The translations under genes were made by a program, and so were the position numbers. Shown in pieces: positions 48,820 through 61,174 of a DNA stretch of 64,000 bases. The stretch comes from Tieghemiomyces parasiticus (Eukaryota; Kickxellomycota; Dimargaritomycetes; Dimargaritales; Dimargaritaceae), in assembly GCA_027575765.1 (NCBI GenBank), contig JANBPT010000099.1:1-64000 (forward strand). Reading direction: 5' to 3'. Every line of letters starts with the position of its first letter. Positions within the stretch are counted from its first letter, which is position 1. The notes beneath the pieces were generated by a model. It was not told where the DNA came from and made no database searches. It was given only the letters and a program-made list of their open reading frames with translations.

Positions 48820-49911
48820 ATGTCTACTTCTCAAACCCCCTCCCCCACTCCACCCGAGTTTACCAGGCGTGATGTGCGGGTCCTCATTTATAATTACTAT
48901 CTGGAGGACCGCAAGGCAGATGATATTAACGTTTTGACATCCAAGCTGGGCTCAGCTGCCCCTAGCCACTCCACCATCTACAGGTGGCTGGCTTGCTTTC
49001 GCACAGGTCACTGCTCTTTTGCAGATGACCCTCATTCTGGCCGCCCATCAGATGACATTGGTGCATATTATGGGGACGTAATCCTGAGGCGGCTGGGGGA
49101 AGACCCTTGACTTACTATTAAGCAGTTGGCCTGGGCCTGCCACACTTCCCCTAGTACCATACGCAATGTCCTGCGCAGGGACATGGGGTTGCACAGCTAT
49201 TTCAATTGCTGGATCCCCCACAACCTCACCGACGACCAGCACCACAAGCGGGTACATTTTGCCACTGAGTTCCTGGAGAAATTTGATGGGGCCAATGACT
49301 ACCTACTGGACTCCATTGTCACAGGTGACAAGACTTGGGTGTACCTTTATGATCCTCCTACTGGCTCCAATTGCCGGAGGTGGTGCCCTAAAGGTGGCCC
49401 TATCCCAACTGAGACCCGCCAAGGTTGTACCACACCCAAGGTGATGTTGACCATTTATTTCACCAGGCGTGGCCTATTACACCTGAGCGTCATGCCCCCA
49501 GGTGTCAAGGTCTCCGCCAAACTCTATGTAGAGTACGGGCTGAAGCCCATGGTCCAGGCCTGGGTGGAGGCACGTGGAAGTCTGGACCGTCACCCCCTGC
49601 GGCTTCACCATGATAATGCACCACTGCATTGTGCTGCAGCTACCCAGGCCTACATTTCCAACTCTAAACTCAAACTTCTGCCAGCCCCTCCTTACAGTCC
49701 TGATCTGGCCCCCTGCAACTTCTGGCTGTTCAGGAATATCAAACAGCAGCTGAGGGGCAAGAAGTTCAGCACAGTGGAGGCGGCCGTGGACGCCTGGCAA
49801 TTGCAGTTAGCCAGGCTCCAGCCAAATGACTACAGAGCCTGTTTTGATAGATGGGTAGAAAGAGCTCGCCGAGTGGTACAGAGTGGTGGAAGCTTTATTG
49901 AATTAAACTAA
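48820..49911 (+). pseudogene. Mariner transposase, one in-frame stop and DD34N
   Basis: 363-codon frame from ATG 48820 to TAA 49909-49911 with a single internal TGA (49108-49110, codon 97). DDE/D transposase that cuts and pastes the element at TA sites. Order: first HTH (SHSTIYRWLACFRTG), AT-hook-like GRPSD, second HTH (AWACHTSPSTIRNVLRRDMG), the WIPHNLT motif, then the catalytic core: D170 in IVTGDKTW, D265 in HHDNAP, and YSPDLAPCNFWLF. The third catalytic residue, expected 34 residues after D265, is Asn (AAC at 49717-49719) instead of Asp. At the stop position the copy at 39.5 kb has CAA (Gln). With both defects the product should be inactive, although the rest of the frame is intact, which points to a fairly recent insertion. 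Confidence 0.93.
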
Positions 49912-49921
49912 TTTGACTTAG

Positions 49922-49949
49922 AAATCCTCACAATAATTTGAGGCACCTG
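49922..49949. repeat. Right terminal inverted repeat of the mariner
   Basis: Reverse complement begins CAGGTGCCTCAAATTATTGT; followed by TA at 49950-49951. Confidence 0.9.
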
Positions 49950-49951
49950 TA

Positions 49952-50866
49952 ATGGACCACTGTCCACAATGACTACAGTTGGACGGGTTGAGGTATAAAC
50001 CCGGAGTAACCCATTATGGATTATAGACACGGGTTCCGACCCTTTGATCTCCCCCATATGACCCCTTCCACGCATAATCAGGAGGTGCACTATCTCCCAG
50101 CCTTCTCCGTCGTCCCAGCCCGATCTCTACCACATCCCGTTGTCCCTAGCGACTCACGCGAGCTGTTTCTGGCCGCTATCACATTTTCATGCAGATGCGA
50201 CCCAGCCGAAGGCGGGTATTCACGAACGTTTTAGCGACCTCCTCACTTTCACCAGCCGTCACCTTTTCGAATGTAGCTGACCGTGTGGAACTTCGTCGGA
50301 TGTACATACACTTGCCAGGTAGACTGCCTTTCGATACTGGTAATGGGCTTGGGGGCTTTGTGTGGCGGGCAATTTGGCCGGGGTGACTTTGAGAGCGCCG
50401 CGTATACCCCTTCAAAAGCGCTGATGCGTCCTATCAAGCATGCACAGGATAATGCCGTAGATATCGTGCCGAATTAGAGACGGTGATGGTGAATCTCAGG
50501 ATGCATTAAGACGGCAGTAATGCGTTAATGACCCCCCACTACTCTTCTTAATGCATCGAGCCAAAATCGATCCGCCAATGCAATGTGGCTGTGGCAAATT
50601 AGAGGTTGGCAAATCAAAGGCTGGCGAAGTTAGTCGCAAGGCTCAAGAAATGCATCCTTACCACCACGGCGGTTTCTCTCGCGACGGGGTTCTAGAGGGC
50701 GAGGAAAAGTCGGCTGAGTGCCATTGGCGAAACGGGCGGGCGCGAATTTCACTCTAACAGCTGCTTATGCAGAACCCCAAGTCTATTGGCGTGGTTAGCG
50801 TTCGGTCTTTGTAAAAAAATACGTTGAGTAAGATGCAGCGCTAGAAGTATGGGCCGGTCAAACGGG
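49952..50866. other. Intergenic, mariner to TTI2
   Basis: No recognised gene. Contains the presumed 3' flank of TTI2 (minus strand). Confidence 0.4.
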
Positions 50867-52313
50867 CTATGAAGCTGCTGTGAGGGTCTCGGGTAGCCGA
50901 TGCAGGCTATTAATCAAACTGTCGACCTCTGGTTGGCATTAGGAAAGTACAATACGAAGTAGATCAGCGAATTGGCAAGTAAGTACCAATAAAGTGTGGG
51001 CACATAATGGCGCCGTTCGCCATTCAAAGGCCAACCCATTAGACCACGTGCTGACGAAACCTAGACTTACCTGCCAAGTCTTGATTCGCTGGGTCGTGGG
51101 CTTCGGCCCATGCGACAGCGACACTACGGTAAATGTCAGACGCGTACCGATCAAGGCGGGGGCGGCAATGAACGGCCAGAGAGTGGAGGGCCCGTAGGGC
51201 GGCCAGGTGGATAGCTAAGAGATCCGCCGAGCCACGAATCTCCTCCCGCAGACTGAGGCAGCACTCGGTTACAAAGACCTTGATAAACAGAGTAGCCGAA
51301 AGGCCCATGGTCTCCACGTAGCGGGCGAGCTGATCCAGGAGAATGGGGCGCACCACGGTGCGCTGGCCGTGGTAGAGGAAATTCCTCAGGAGGCACTGGT
51401 CGACGAGGACCTCCATGCGCTGGTACCACGGTTCCGAGTGCGGTGGGTCGAGCACGGAGGCAAGCCGGAGCTGCGTACTGAAGACCAGTTGGAGGAGTGG
51501 GACCGCACAGGGCTCGTCGGGGCGGTACAGAGCGCTGCCGAGTAGGGCCTCGTAGACGGCCTGGGCGAGTCCAGTGGCCCGGAGGTGAGCCGCAGCGGTC
51601 GGCCGGTCGAGTAGGCCGTTGGCCAATACGGTACCCTGCCACTTGTACGGGCAGTCATAGTCGTCGAGGAGCGTGAGTAAGGCCGGGGTAACGGCTAGTA
51701 GGTGACGCGGATCCCATGCGGCGTCTGGGAGGTAGTGGACAACGAAGCGGAGCAGATGGGTGGTCGCTGGCTTCGCCTTCTTCCAAGGCTGGTCCTCGTG
51801 GAACTGGATCCTTTGTGCCTCCTGCGTTCGCCGGTGCGGTCGGCCGGCGTGTGGTCGGGATGTGTCCCAGCGGGGTGTAGCGTGTCGGAAGGTCGGTTGA
51901 ACGTACTGCGTAAGCAGTGGCATGGCGTAGCGGCCGGCCAAATGGCCTAGCACCTCGGCTTTGGGGTCTACGGGCTGACTGACCGTGCCGGGGCCCCTTT
52001 CGGTTGACCCACGCGACTGCCGGTCGAGAATAACAAGGATCTGGAATGCCAGCGCCTCTAGCGGCTCCGTGGCCCACGGGGAAGGAAATGAGTAAGGCAG
52101 AAACTGGGCGCAGACCGCCAGCACTCGCAGGCGCTCGGCCTCCGTCAGCGCCTCATTTAGCAAATGGATCTCCAGCGTGGAGAGGTGGTTGGCGGCTCGG
52201 ACCAAAAAAATTGTACACGGCTCGGGCAGCGCCGCGTCAGGATTCTGAAGTGCAGAGTGAAACTCCGCCGGCACGACCAAGGCGTCAAGCTGAGCCTGCA
52301 ACTGGGCGTCCAT
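50867..52313 (-). CDS. TTI2: Tel2-interacting protein Tti2-like
   Basis: Model complement(join(50867..50928,51071..52313)), 434 aa. Tti2 with Tel2 and Tti1 forms the TTT complex, an Hsp90 co-chaperone that matures PIKK kinases (TOR, ATM, ATR). The protein is all-helical, as expected for an alpha-solenoid, with the block LLAVTPALLTLLDDYDCPYK followed by WQGTVLANGLLDR, which matches the conserved centre of the Tti2 family, and later ETMGLSATLFIKVFVTECC. Exon 1 ends at a GTAAGT donor (51065-51070); the acceptor ending at 50929 joins in phase to a final 20-codon exon, EVDSLINSLHRLPETLTAAS, ending TAG. ATG 52313 (MDAQLQAQLDALVV) is chosen because the upstream open frame looks like leader. The stop of the 302-aa gene on the same strand lies 134 bases upstream. 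Family call from pattern memory. Confidence 0.65.
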
Positions 52314-52447
52314 GCCTAACTGTGTAGAGTGCAAAAGAGAACAAGGGAGAGAGGAGGTCAAAGTGGGCGATGCATTCGGGTCCTGGTGTGTGCGATATGG
52401 CTTGCAAATCAATGGGCAGCTGTAAAGAGGAAGGGAGGGGTCGGAAT

Positions 52448-53356
52448 CTAAACCGGACTGGGATATGTGTGAAAGGCAGCCCAAGACCTAAGAGCAAAGT
52501 GCTGTAGGCGTTGCAGGGTGTCGACCAGGTCCAAGCTTGCTACCTCCAGTCGGAGACGGTACGGGGTGATGACCCCGCTCGCTGCCGGGTGGCCGTCGGC
52601 CACGCGCAGATACTCGATGGCGAGGCGCGACATGGCCGCCTGGCCCTCGGCCAGGTCACGTACCAGCCGCCACAACTCCTCCAGCCCGGGACTGGACCAG
52701 TCGGAACGCTCCGGGGTCGCCGTTCGCTCTGGCCGCGTGCCGTGCCGCTCGTGATCGGACAGTGGCACCAGGATGAGGGCAGCGTCGCTGAGCCAGCGAA
52801 CCAGCACTGCCAGATGGAGGGTGGCCATTTCCAGACGCCCCGGAAACACTGGGGACAGCTGGGAGGCGGCACGGGACACAGTGCAATACAAGGTCATGAA
52901 GTTGCTGAACGTAGTGAGGGCCAGGGTCGCTGCCCTCAAGGTGGGCAAGACGTTCGGCCTGGCGCTACTCAGTCCAGGTTCTTGATGCACTGGCGTGTCG
53001 GTAGTGGCGAGGGACGTGCGGGAAAGCACTGCGATCAGGTCCAGCGACGCCTGACGCGCCACCTCGTTGACTTGGGACTCCTGCACCAGGTCCTGAATGA
53101 AGGCCATGGTCACCCGCCAGAGTGGGCAAGGACATTGGTTCGCTGGCAGCGTACCTTCCTCGAGCATGGTACTAAGCGTCGCAAGCGTGTCCAGCCTAGT
53201 GTCGATGGGTGCCAGTAGGTAGTCCGTCCCGATCCAGTAGAGGGACATAGTACAGTACGTGTTCGAAACAGGCACGTTCATCTGCACGTCCAGCACGCAC
53301 CGCGGTGTGTGCGGACAGAAAGGGGCAAACAAGGTGAAATAGCTCCCGCTGGCCAT
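52448..53356 (-). CDS. Uncharacterised 302-aa protein upstream of TTI2
   Basis: Single open frame, ATG in a favourable context (ATCATGGCC), TAG stop. I do not recognise the family. The sequence is rich in Leu, Ala and Ser and predicted mostly helical: MASGSYFTLFAPFCPHTPRC at the start, a middle block MTLYCTVSRAASQLSPVFPG and MATLHLAVLVRWLSDAALIL, and a C-terminal block LEELWRLVRDLAEGQAAMSR and LEVASLDLVDTLQRLQHFAL. Hydrophobic stretches are amphipathic rather than clear membrane spans. GC3 bias agrees with a real gene. It lies head-to-tail before TTI2 (134-base gap), and a TTTAAAAG TATA-like element sits ~150 bases before its ATG (53506-53513, minus strand). An N-terminal extension of TTI2 was considered, but its frame closes with TAG before TTI2 starts and no splice linking both was seen. 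Confidence 0.65.
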   Translation of the reverse strand: MASGSYFTLFAPFCPHTPRCVLDVQMNVPVSNTYCTMSLYWIGTDYLLAPIDTRLDTLATLSTMLEEGTLPANQCPCPLWRVTMAFIQDLVQESQVNEVARQASLDLIAVLSRTSLATTDTPVHQEPGLSSARPNVLPTLRAATLALTTFSNFMTLYCTVSRAASQLSPVFPGRLEMATLHLAVLVRWLSDAALILVPLSDHERHGTRPERTATPERSDWSSPGLEELWRLVRDLAEGQAAMSRLAIEYLRVADGHPAASGVITPYRLRLEVASLDLVDTLQRLQHFALRSWAAFHTYPSPV

Positions 53357-54485
53357 GATTACAGTGGGGGAGAACGGTGCAAGCTAGAAGCCGGACAAGG
53401 CGGGGGGTGGCTGAGTAGAGGCATGCAAATCGGGACGAGAGGGCCAGAGGCAAAGTAGGTCCACGACCATTAGGCTATAGGAGTGAGAGGAGTGGAGTCC
53501 GTGGTCTTTTAAAGGCGGTGGTGTCTCACCGTATGGGCAGTAAGCTTAGGGTTACGCAACGTTAGGATAACTGGCGGGGTCTCCATCACTCTGACATAGT
53601 CCAAACCGCAAGCCCGATAACGGCGCCAGGTAGGTTCACACGCCATCTTGATTATCCTGACACTTCACAACACGTACCTTTAACTAGGGCTGCGTATAAG
53701 GCCGATTTGACAAGGTCGACTTTTACTGGAGTCGGCCACCATATCTTATAAGAGGAAGATCGGCGGGCATCGAAGCTGTCTTTTAAAGTTAAACACGGTG
53801 ATGTTTACCTGTCACATCAGGATTGCTTTGGCGCTAATGGGAGTGCCGCCTTAAAATTGGCCGACCCGGATAGAACCGGTGGCCGGCGTGAATAAGGCCT
53901 GCGAGAAAGACAAACCTGTGGACCATTGCCCGTGGGTGATAAAATATGGAGTATCTGCGTAGCAATCTGCCGATGTAAGAGGCCGTGGCTTTCATGAGGT
54001 GAATTAGCCTTGTACATGGGCACTGCACATCGATAGCTTCTGCCGCCCGCCTCTTATTGTACCATATCCTAGGTTACGCCATCCTGAGCCAATACCCCGG
54101 TGTGGGTCGGAGGCTCCGGGCCGATCCTTGCTTGGGCCCCTGATGGTCTCCACACGCGACCCTCTGCACCCTCCCTGGACCGCCCGGCTGGCCATCTGAC
54201 CGGCGTGACGGGTCACTTGCTGGCCTCTGCCAACTTGGAATTGACCCTTCCACCATGCCTCGGGGTCACTGGCCTGCTATGTGCTTCCCACAACCAGGTG
54301 GGTCAATTTATACTCCTTGTAGCATCTAGCTTCGCCGGCCCAGCCCCCCTTCCCCGGGACGCTGTGCGAGCGCCCACAGCATCGACCAAGTGTGAAGCCT
54401 GACGTCTCTACCCCAATGCACCTTCACCCTGGCCGCTTTGGGCAGCAGTTTAGCTATGCGAGTGGCTGGAGCCTATTACTTCGGC
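53357..54485. other. Divergent intergenic region, 302-aa gene to ATG2
   Basis: Holds the promoters of both divergently transcribed genes. Besides the two TATA-like elements nothing is recognised; a 100-codon plus frame (54100-54402) has no known signature. Confidence 0.4.
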
Positions 54486-54493
54486 TATAAAAG
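54486..54493 (+). promoter_or_regulatory. TATA box upstream of ATG2
   Basis: TATAAAAG 437 bases before the ATG2 start codon; would imply a leader of about 400 nt or a spliced leader. Confidence 0.4.
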
Positions 54494-54922
54494 CTTCATC
54501 CGTCCTCGCTATCTGGCTTTTATATTCCGTATCGCCCCTACCCGTTCTGAGTGTGCCCCAATTCGGCATTCCGCACCTGAACCCCCGCTGAGGGCCACTC
54601 ATCAGCACGGTTTTGCTCATTTCCCTTGGTGCAACCCACGCGCCCTGCTGGCGTACACCCAGTCACACCACGCTATCTTCCTGCAGCCTCGGCGTTCCCT
54701 ACTGTCCTGCGTCGCTCGCCCTTACGCACTCTAGCCATCTTGAACCCTTTGGCCTTCTCCATTGCCCATTTCCTTCCCCGCTCCACGCCTGCTTACTCGC
54801 TATTGTCCGACCCCACCCCGTTGCGGCCCGTCCAGGTAGTCCAATCCAACCTCGTACACTCTCTCCGCCGCCTCCCCGCCCGCAAGCACGTTCGTCGCTG
54901 CTACTTCGAACAGGTGGACGCC

Positions 54923-57900
54923 ATGTCCTTCCTCTCCTTTCCCAGCTGGGCCGTCCCGGCCTCGCTACAGAAACGCCTTGTCAAGTTTCTCCTGAAGCGC
55001 GCCATCGGCCAATTCCTGCAGGAAGACCTGGAGCTGAATGAGCACCTCGATATCCAACTCGGGGACGGCCGGGTCCTGCTGCGCAACGTGCACCTCAATA
55101 TCGAGGTGCTGGACGAGCTCAGCCGGTCCCTGCCTGTGCGCGTGACCCACGGCCTTATCGGAACCATCAGCGTCCATATCCCATGGTCCAACCTGTGGTC
55201 TGGCAACTGCGAACTCCAGCTCAGCGATGTAGACCTCACACTCCTCCTAGTGGAGCCTAGCCCATCAGGTACCCCGGCCTCCACTGCTACCGGCAGTACG
55301 AGTAGCGCCGATGACTCGCCGGTCATGTCCTCCTCGCTACACTTCGCCGACGACTTTATCCGCCGGGAGACCGGGCTCGCCTGGGACACAGGTCGCCTGA
55401 TGGAGTCCATGGCCAACTCCCTCTATGAGGGTACCGGGCGCCGGGCGTCGACCGACGGCCCGGACGCGGAGCCGTCGGTGCAGGGCCTGAAAGTCATCAC
55501 TGAGATGATTGACAAGATCATTTCTCGGGTCAACCTGCGCTTCAGGAATATCACGGCCACCCTCGTCCATCGCAACGATGACCCTGAAAACCCGGCCGCC
55601 GACCAGCGGCTGCAGCTACGGATCCCCCGGCTAGATTACGAGGACCACGGTAGCCAGGTTGAGCCCGACACCCCGGCGGGTGCCACTCAATGGTTCCGGA
55701 AAGTAGTCCGATTGACGGGACTATGTCTGTGTGTGGCCGAGTCGACGGGTTCCCTGTCTTCCGAGGACGATGGCAGTGCCAGCGACGACGGGGAAAAGGG
55801 ATGGCGCTACCACACTCTATTTACCCTACTGGACGACGACAATGCCGTCCATCTCGACTTTGAACGGTTACTCCCATTCCATGCCCCGGCCGACCCCACC
55901 AGCCCGCCCGCCTCGCTGCCCGACGCCCGGCGGATCCTGAACCGACCGCTGGAGTGGCGGGTCCACGGCCTGTTCACCCGGGGCCTAGTGACCGTTGCCC
56001 CCGCGCCGTTGCGAATCCTGCGCTCTTTGGTGGCCGCTTTGGACAGGTCCGCCGATGCGCCTGGCCCTAGGGCAAGCCCACAGGGTCATCCACCTCCCGC
56101 AACCGACGATTCACTCTTCTACTCTGCCCATGAGGACCTACAAGCCCCAGCCCCGGCGACCGCCCGCCCTGCGGTCCCTGGAGTCGAGCCCGAGACCGCG
56201 GCCCCACGACCAGCCGTGCTGCCTCCGGCTGACGCCCGCATCCATGTGACGCTGACCGTTAACCGACTGCTCGGGGTCGTCCTACAGGACCCCGCGGCCT
56301 GGTGGGATCCCCGCGCTGCAAGCCGAACGCATGCGGAACCCGTCGTCCCCGCCCTAGATGTGCCCTTCCCCGACAATTTACTCGCCCAGAGCGGGATCAT
56401 CCTTGACTTGGGTACCGGCAACGCCACTCTGACCGTCAACCCTACCGGGAACCCTGTGGCCCCAGTTGCGCTGGAGGGAAAGCTGACGCTCTCAAAATTG
56501 GACGTATGGCTACACCACCTGACTGAGGATATGGCTTGTCAGACACTCTTCACCCCGAACCCCCCAGGGAATGGGGTGGACCTGGCCGCCACTAGTGAAT
56601 CTACCGAGCCCGACGTCGCCGTCCACGCCACGCTGAAGGTGAACGGTCGGCCAGAAGGCAATGGGGTGATGGTTGAGCTGCCCCCGCTCCACTTGGCGGT
56701 CGATCCTGGCCTGCTGGATGCCTTGATCTCCTGCGCACGCAATTACGTCTTCGACTCGCCCACCAACCAGGCCGTCAAATCGGGGGGAACCTCTCGTTAT
56801 GGACCTCCCTGCCGGCCTCGTGCGCCATCCGAGCTGGCCAGCCCCGAGCGACTATTGCGTGACCTGTCCCTGGAAGGAAAAGGCCAGGACAAGGCGGATT
56901 CGGCGAAACCCACACTTCCGGTCCGCCTGTGCTGCCCGCGTGTCGACCTAACGGCACCCACAGTGGACATCGACCCCGAGTCGCTCGCGCACCTCTCCCT
57001 TGCCCTGGAGGAGCTCGAAGTGTCCAACAGCTCCACCGGCTGGGTCGCCGTCCACCCCCAGTTTGGCTGCCTACTGGAAGGGCGGGATTTCCGTGCCCTC
57101 GTTGGCGTCCGCTGCCGGGGCCTTCGCATCGAGACTCGGCTATTGGACGGCTCGGACACTGTCCCGCTAGTCACGGTCGAGAGTTTGGCCACGCGTTGGC
57201 TCGGTGCAGGCGTCTTCCGCCGGGAGGGCGCCGCCGCCACCCCCGCTGGTAACGACCCCAATGGTCAGAGAAACGGCTGCCCGGCGTTTAGTCTCGCGGC
57301 TGATATCTTGTCGGACGCGGACGAGCGGGTAGAGCGCTCAGCGGTGGCCGACCATGCCACAGGAGAGCTATACAAACGCAAGCTGACCATGTCGTCAGAC
57401 TTGGTAGTGGCCTGGCGCACGCCCGTGGTGACTCTGACCCACTCACGCGCCGTCCAGGATCGCCTCATTCGGTTCGGCACGGCCTGGGCAGCATGGCTCG
57501 CAGCCCATCCGTTATCCCTCGACCCACCCACCGGCTCCCCGTCATTACAGGGAAGGCCAACGGTTGATAAGCCCCAGGTGCTGACCGCTATAGGCTTCCA
57601 CGACGAAGTGCGACTGACGGTAACCTGTCCCATAAGGCGCGACCCGGCAGAGGCATTCCCTGCGTATACTGTAGAGCTATCGCGCGGAGAGATATTCTGG
57701 AACCGCCCAGCGAGCTCCACGGGGTCGTACGCCGCCGTTAACGTGGGAAGCCTCAGCCTCCGCAGTTCGGGGTGCCGCGGTGCCTCGATATTGGCCCCTG
57801 TGCCTAGGTTACGCTCCCATGCCATCCCCATGCTGGCCCTTCACATGCTGTTTCCCATCCCCGGGGCTATGGAAGGCCCCCAGATTGTGGCCGTCGCGCG

Positions 57901-60900
57901 TTGGCTGGCCCTGGACGTTGGCCGAGATTTTCACTGGGCTGAGGACCTGGCCGCCACTTTCGCTGCCGACCCAGAGGTGGAACCGGCCGCCACCGGCCCC
58001 TCGGACGAGGGGCCCCGGCCCCACGTAACCGTGTCGCTGCACAATGCCCTCCTGGCCTACCGGCTGCAGTGCAATCATTCTTCCGTGACTGTGGCCGCCC
58101 AGGCCCTGCAGTTCACGCCCTGTGTCGCGTCCCCTGAAGACCCGCGTACCCGGTACGTAATTAAAGGCCTGGCCTTTTTCCAGAGGGCGGCCAATGACGA
58201 TGACGACGAACCCGCCCTGGCCCCGACCCTGTCAAGTCCACCTCGCTTCCACTTTGGCTACTCGGAGCCCCTGGCTGAACCCGACGTGCTCCAGGGTCTC
58301 GACCGCGATGGATACGTCCGGCTGGCCCACGTGGATTATTTGGCTACCACCCTGACTCCACGCGTCCCGGACGTGCCCTTCGAACTGGACCTGGGCCTGG
58401 AAACCGTGACCGTGTCTACCTGTAGTGATTCCCTGGCTGGTCTGAGCGCTGTGGCCCGGGACCTCGCCGACCGCCTCCGGCCCCCAGGCCCCCCGCCCGA
58501 GGTTAAGGCATCACCTCCAATCCGCCGCGCCCTACGGGCCGCCCCGCTGCCGCCCTACCGCGTTCACCAGGAGGCCCTGGTGGCGGCCCTTGACGACGAG
58601 GACGGCCCCTTCGCCAGTGGCGACCGGCCAGCTTCGCCCATGTCAGTCCACTCGGCCGACCTTGATGCCCCGCTGGGCCTAATTGAGGAGTACTACTCGG
58701 GCGAGGAAGTAGTGAAAGAGTCCCCGGAGGAACCTTGGGACCTCGAGTGGATCGACCGTCGCGAGCTCGAGGAACCCGGTGTGATGTTCGTCGCCGACTA
58801 TCCAGCCGGTCGCTCCCGACGTACGTCATCATCGGCTGCCACGGCGCTAGCCGCTACCGCGATTAGCCCCGAGTTTGTGGTTCGACCCGACGCCGCGCAG
58901 GACGAGTTTGTTCAAGTCGGTGATGCCGCCCCACCTGCCGTTCAGTCCGGAGACGAAACCATCACGGACACCGAAGCGGTACAGGATTCAGACAGCAGTG
59001 CCGAGGAGACCGCGGCCGACGACGGACCCTCTTCTAATCTCCTAATGCTCCAATCGCAGTATTTCGCGGCCCCGTCATCAAGCGAGCCTACCGACGGGGC
59101 CCCCCCGGCCGACTCCACAACTTTCACGGAGCGGTTCCGGGCTACCGTCAAACGGATTCAGTGGGACCTGCACGGAGGAGGCGACGAAGCCGATACCAAT
59201 TCTGACCAAGGCAACACGGGTCGCCCCCCTCGCTCCGCACACCCCCTTGTCAGCCTCGTGCTGTCAGACGTGGCCCTAACGCTGGCCTCCTTCCGTCCCG
59301 ATGCCCTGGTAGCCCGTCGCGCGTGCGTCGGCGTTGCCGACCTAGAAATCCTGGACCAGGTCCCGACCTCGGGCTGGCGCAAGTTTCTGGCCTCCTTGAA
59401 ATCCGGCGCCCACCGAACCCCCCGTGAGACTGGCTCGCGGATGCTCGACGTGGACTTCCAGTACGTCCGCCCAGACCCGACCCTCCCCAATGCTCTTGAA
59501 TGCCGCCTAGCCGTGGCCTTGCTGCCGCTGCGGTTCTACATCGACCAGGACACCCTTGATTTCCTGCTGGGTTACTTTACCGACTGCGCCGCCCGAGTCG
59601 CGGCCGCCCGGGCGAACAAACCACCCAACGTCCCCACAATCCCTGGATCAGTGGCCCCGCCGCCCTATTTCCGTATGTGCTGCTGATTTCGTTATGCCAT
59701 TATGTTACGGCTACCTTAGGGGCTAACCGTGCATCGGTTGGACAGGCCTCACTGCATCCCCCCCCCTCCCGCACCTACATACTAACCCCCGCCTTCTGTC
59801 GCCACGTTTTGAAACTTTTATCTCTTGCAGAATCCTGCCGGATCGCGCCTATCACCGTCAAGGTCGACTACAAACCCAAGCAACTGGGCTTCGAGGCTCT
59901 GCGCGATAACCCCTGGATTGGTCTGGTCAACCTGTTCCCCCTGCAGGACGCCAAGATGACCCTCAAGCCGGTTCAAGTCCATGGTATCTCCGGAGTCGAC
60001 CGGTTAGTGACAGCACTGGTCAGCGAGTGGATTCCACATATCGCTCACACCCAGCTCCCTGGCGTCGTGACCGGTGTTTCGCCCATCCGCTCAGCTGTTA
60101 CGCTGGGATCTGGGGTAGCTGACTTATTTATCCTACCCCTGGAGCAGTACAAGAAGGACGGGCGCATTGTAAAGGGTATGGATACGACCTGCCAACCCTT
60201 TGAGAATAATTCATTCACTATTTTGGAGTACGAACAATATGCAGCGGGCTAGTTTAAGCAGCATTGACTAATTCTACTTTTGCACCCTCCCTCACCTTCG
60301 CACCTTACCGGTCCCCAGGCCTACAGAATGGCGCACGGTCATTTAAACGCACCACGGCCTCCGAAGCCATCAAGCTGAGCACCAAGGTCACGTCTACCAC
60401 GCAGACCCTCCTCGAGCGGGCCGGCGATCTGTTGCACCCGGCCGAGGATGCCGACGATATCAGACCCACCGGCCCGTTCGACAGCGAAGATGAGGCGTAT
60501 GGCGAGGACGGTCTGATTTACGATGACGACAATGTTGACGGCTACGCTTCAGTCATGGCCTCCAAACTGTCACACACAGGCTCGGCCACTTCCCAAGCGA
60601 GCCGAACCGGCCCGTCGCGTCGCCACCGTCCCAGCCGCTTTGCCGACCAGCCTCACAATCTACAGGAAGGCGTGCAGCAGGCTTACCGCAGCCTAAGTAA
60701 AAACTTTGGCGAGGCGGCGCAGACCGTGTTGGCCATCCCCGTGGAGGTTTACGAGAAATCGGGCCAGGTAAGTATAGATACCCTATGTGGGATGATCTAG
60801 TCGTCTCGGCTCTCTAGAATGGCCGACACTTGACCCCTCCCTCGACCCTGATGCACCCCACCTCCCCCCTTCCTTTGCACAGAACTCCGTCCAGGCTGTT

Positions 60901-61174
60901 CTTCGGGCCGTCCCTATCGCCATTCTAAAGCCCATGATTGGCACTTCCGAAGCCCTATCCAAAACATTGCTCGGCCTGCGTAACACACTTGACCCCTCCC
61001 AGCTGCAGCAGATGGAGGATGTAAGTACCCAAGTTAACCATTATTAATGGGCATGCCATTTACGGCCCAAGTCCCTGGCGCATGGGAGTTCTCAACGGGA
61101 ACTAACCCACGCTTTCCTTGCATGGTCCCTAATCACTGCCCTTCCAGAAATACAAGTCACCGCACACGGGGTAG
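54923..61174 (+). CDS. ATG2: Autophagy lipid-transfer protein Atg2, five exons
   Basis: Model join(54923..59672,59831..60175,60319..60767,60883..61020,61148..61174), 1,902 aa. Atg2 is a rod-shaped bridge protein that moves phospholipid from the ER to the growing phagophore, working with Atg18 and Atg9. The N-terminal chorein-like segment is clear: PASLQKRLVKFLLKRAIGQF, DIQLGDGRVLLRNVHLNIEV, LIGTISVHIPWSNLW. The centre is diverged with acidic disordered stretches near residues 1200-1430. The C-terminal region is well conserved: RIAPITVKVDYKPKQLGFEA, VNLFPLQDAKMTLKPVQVHG, HTQLPGVVTGVSPIRS, LEQYKKDGRIVKGLQNGARS, then RAVPIAILKPMIGTSEALSK and LLGLRNTLDPSQLQQMEDKY. All four introns (115-158 nt) are GT-AG and phase-consistent. 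The start MSFLSFPSW is chosen because the 99 codons open upstream (from 54626) lack family similarity and read like leader. Stop TAG. Confidence 0.95.

Larger units (their letters stand above)
48660..49949 (+). mobile_element. Full-length mariner transposon, copy 3
   Basis: 1,290-bp element bounded by TA at 48658-48659 and 49950-49951 (target duplication). Terminal inverted repeats of about 28 bp start CAGGTGCCTCAAAT at the left and read CAGGTGCCTCAAAT on the complement of the right end, with a few mismatches further in. It encodes one mariner transposase frame. This is the best preserved of the three mariner copies in the window and the only one with both ends intact. It lies between the ECM29-like pseudogene and TTI2. 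Confidence 0.95.

Noticed and set aside
45370..49911. In-frame TGA codons in both the ECM29-like gene and the mariner as a sign of TGA reassignment or readthrough
   Set aside because: TGA is the natural terminal codon of the BSD gene (38937-38939) and of the 567-aa gene (44854-44856), and the other defects (frameshift, DD34N, truncation) fit simple decay.
54626..54922. 99-codon upstream extension of Atg2
   Set aside because: Family members begin at the equivalent of ATG 54923; the extension reads like untranslated leader.
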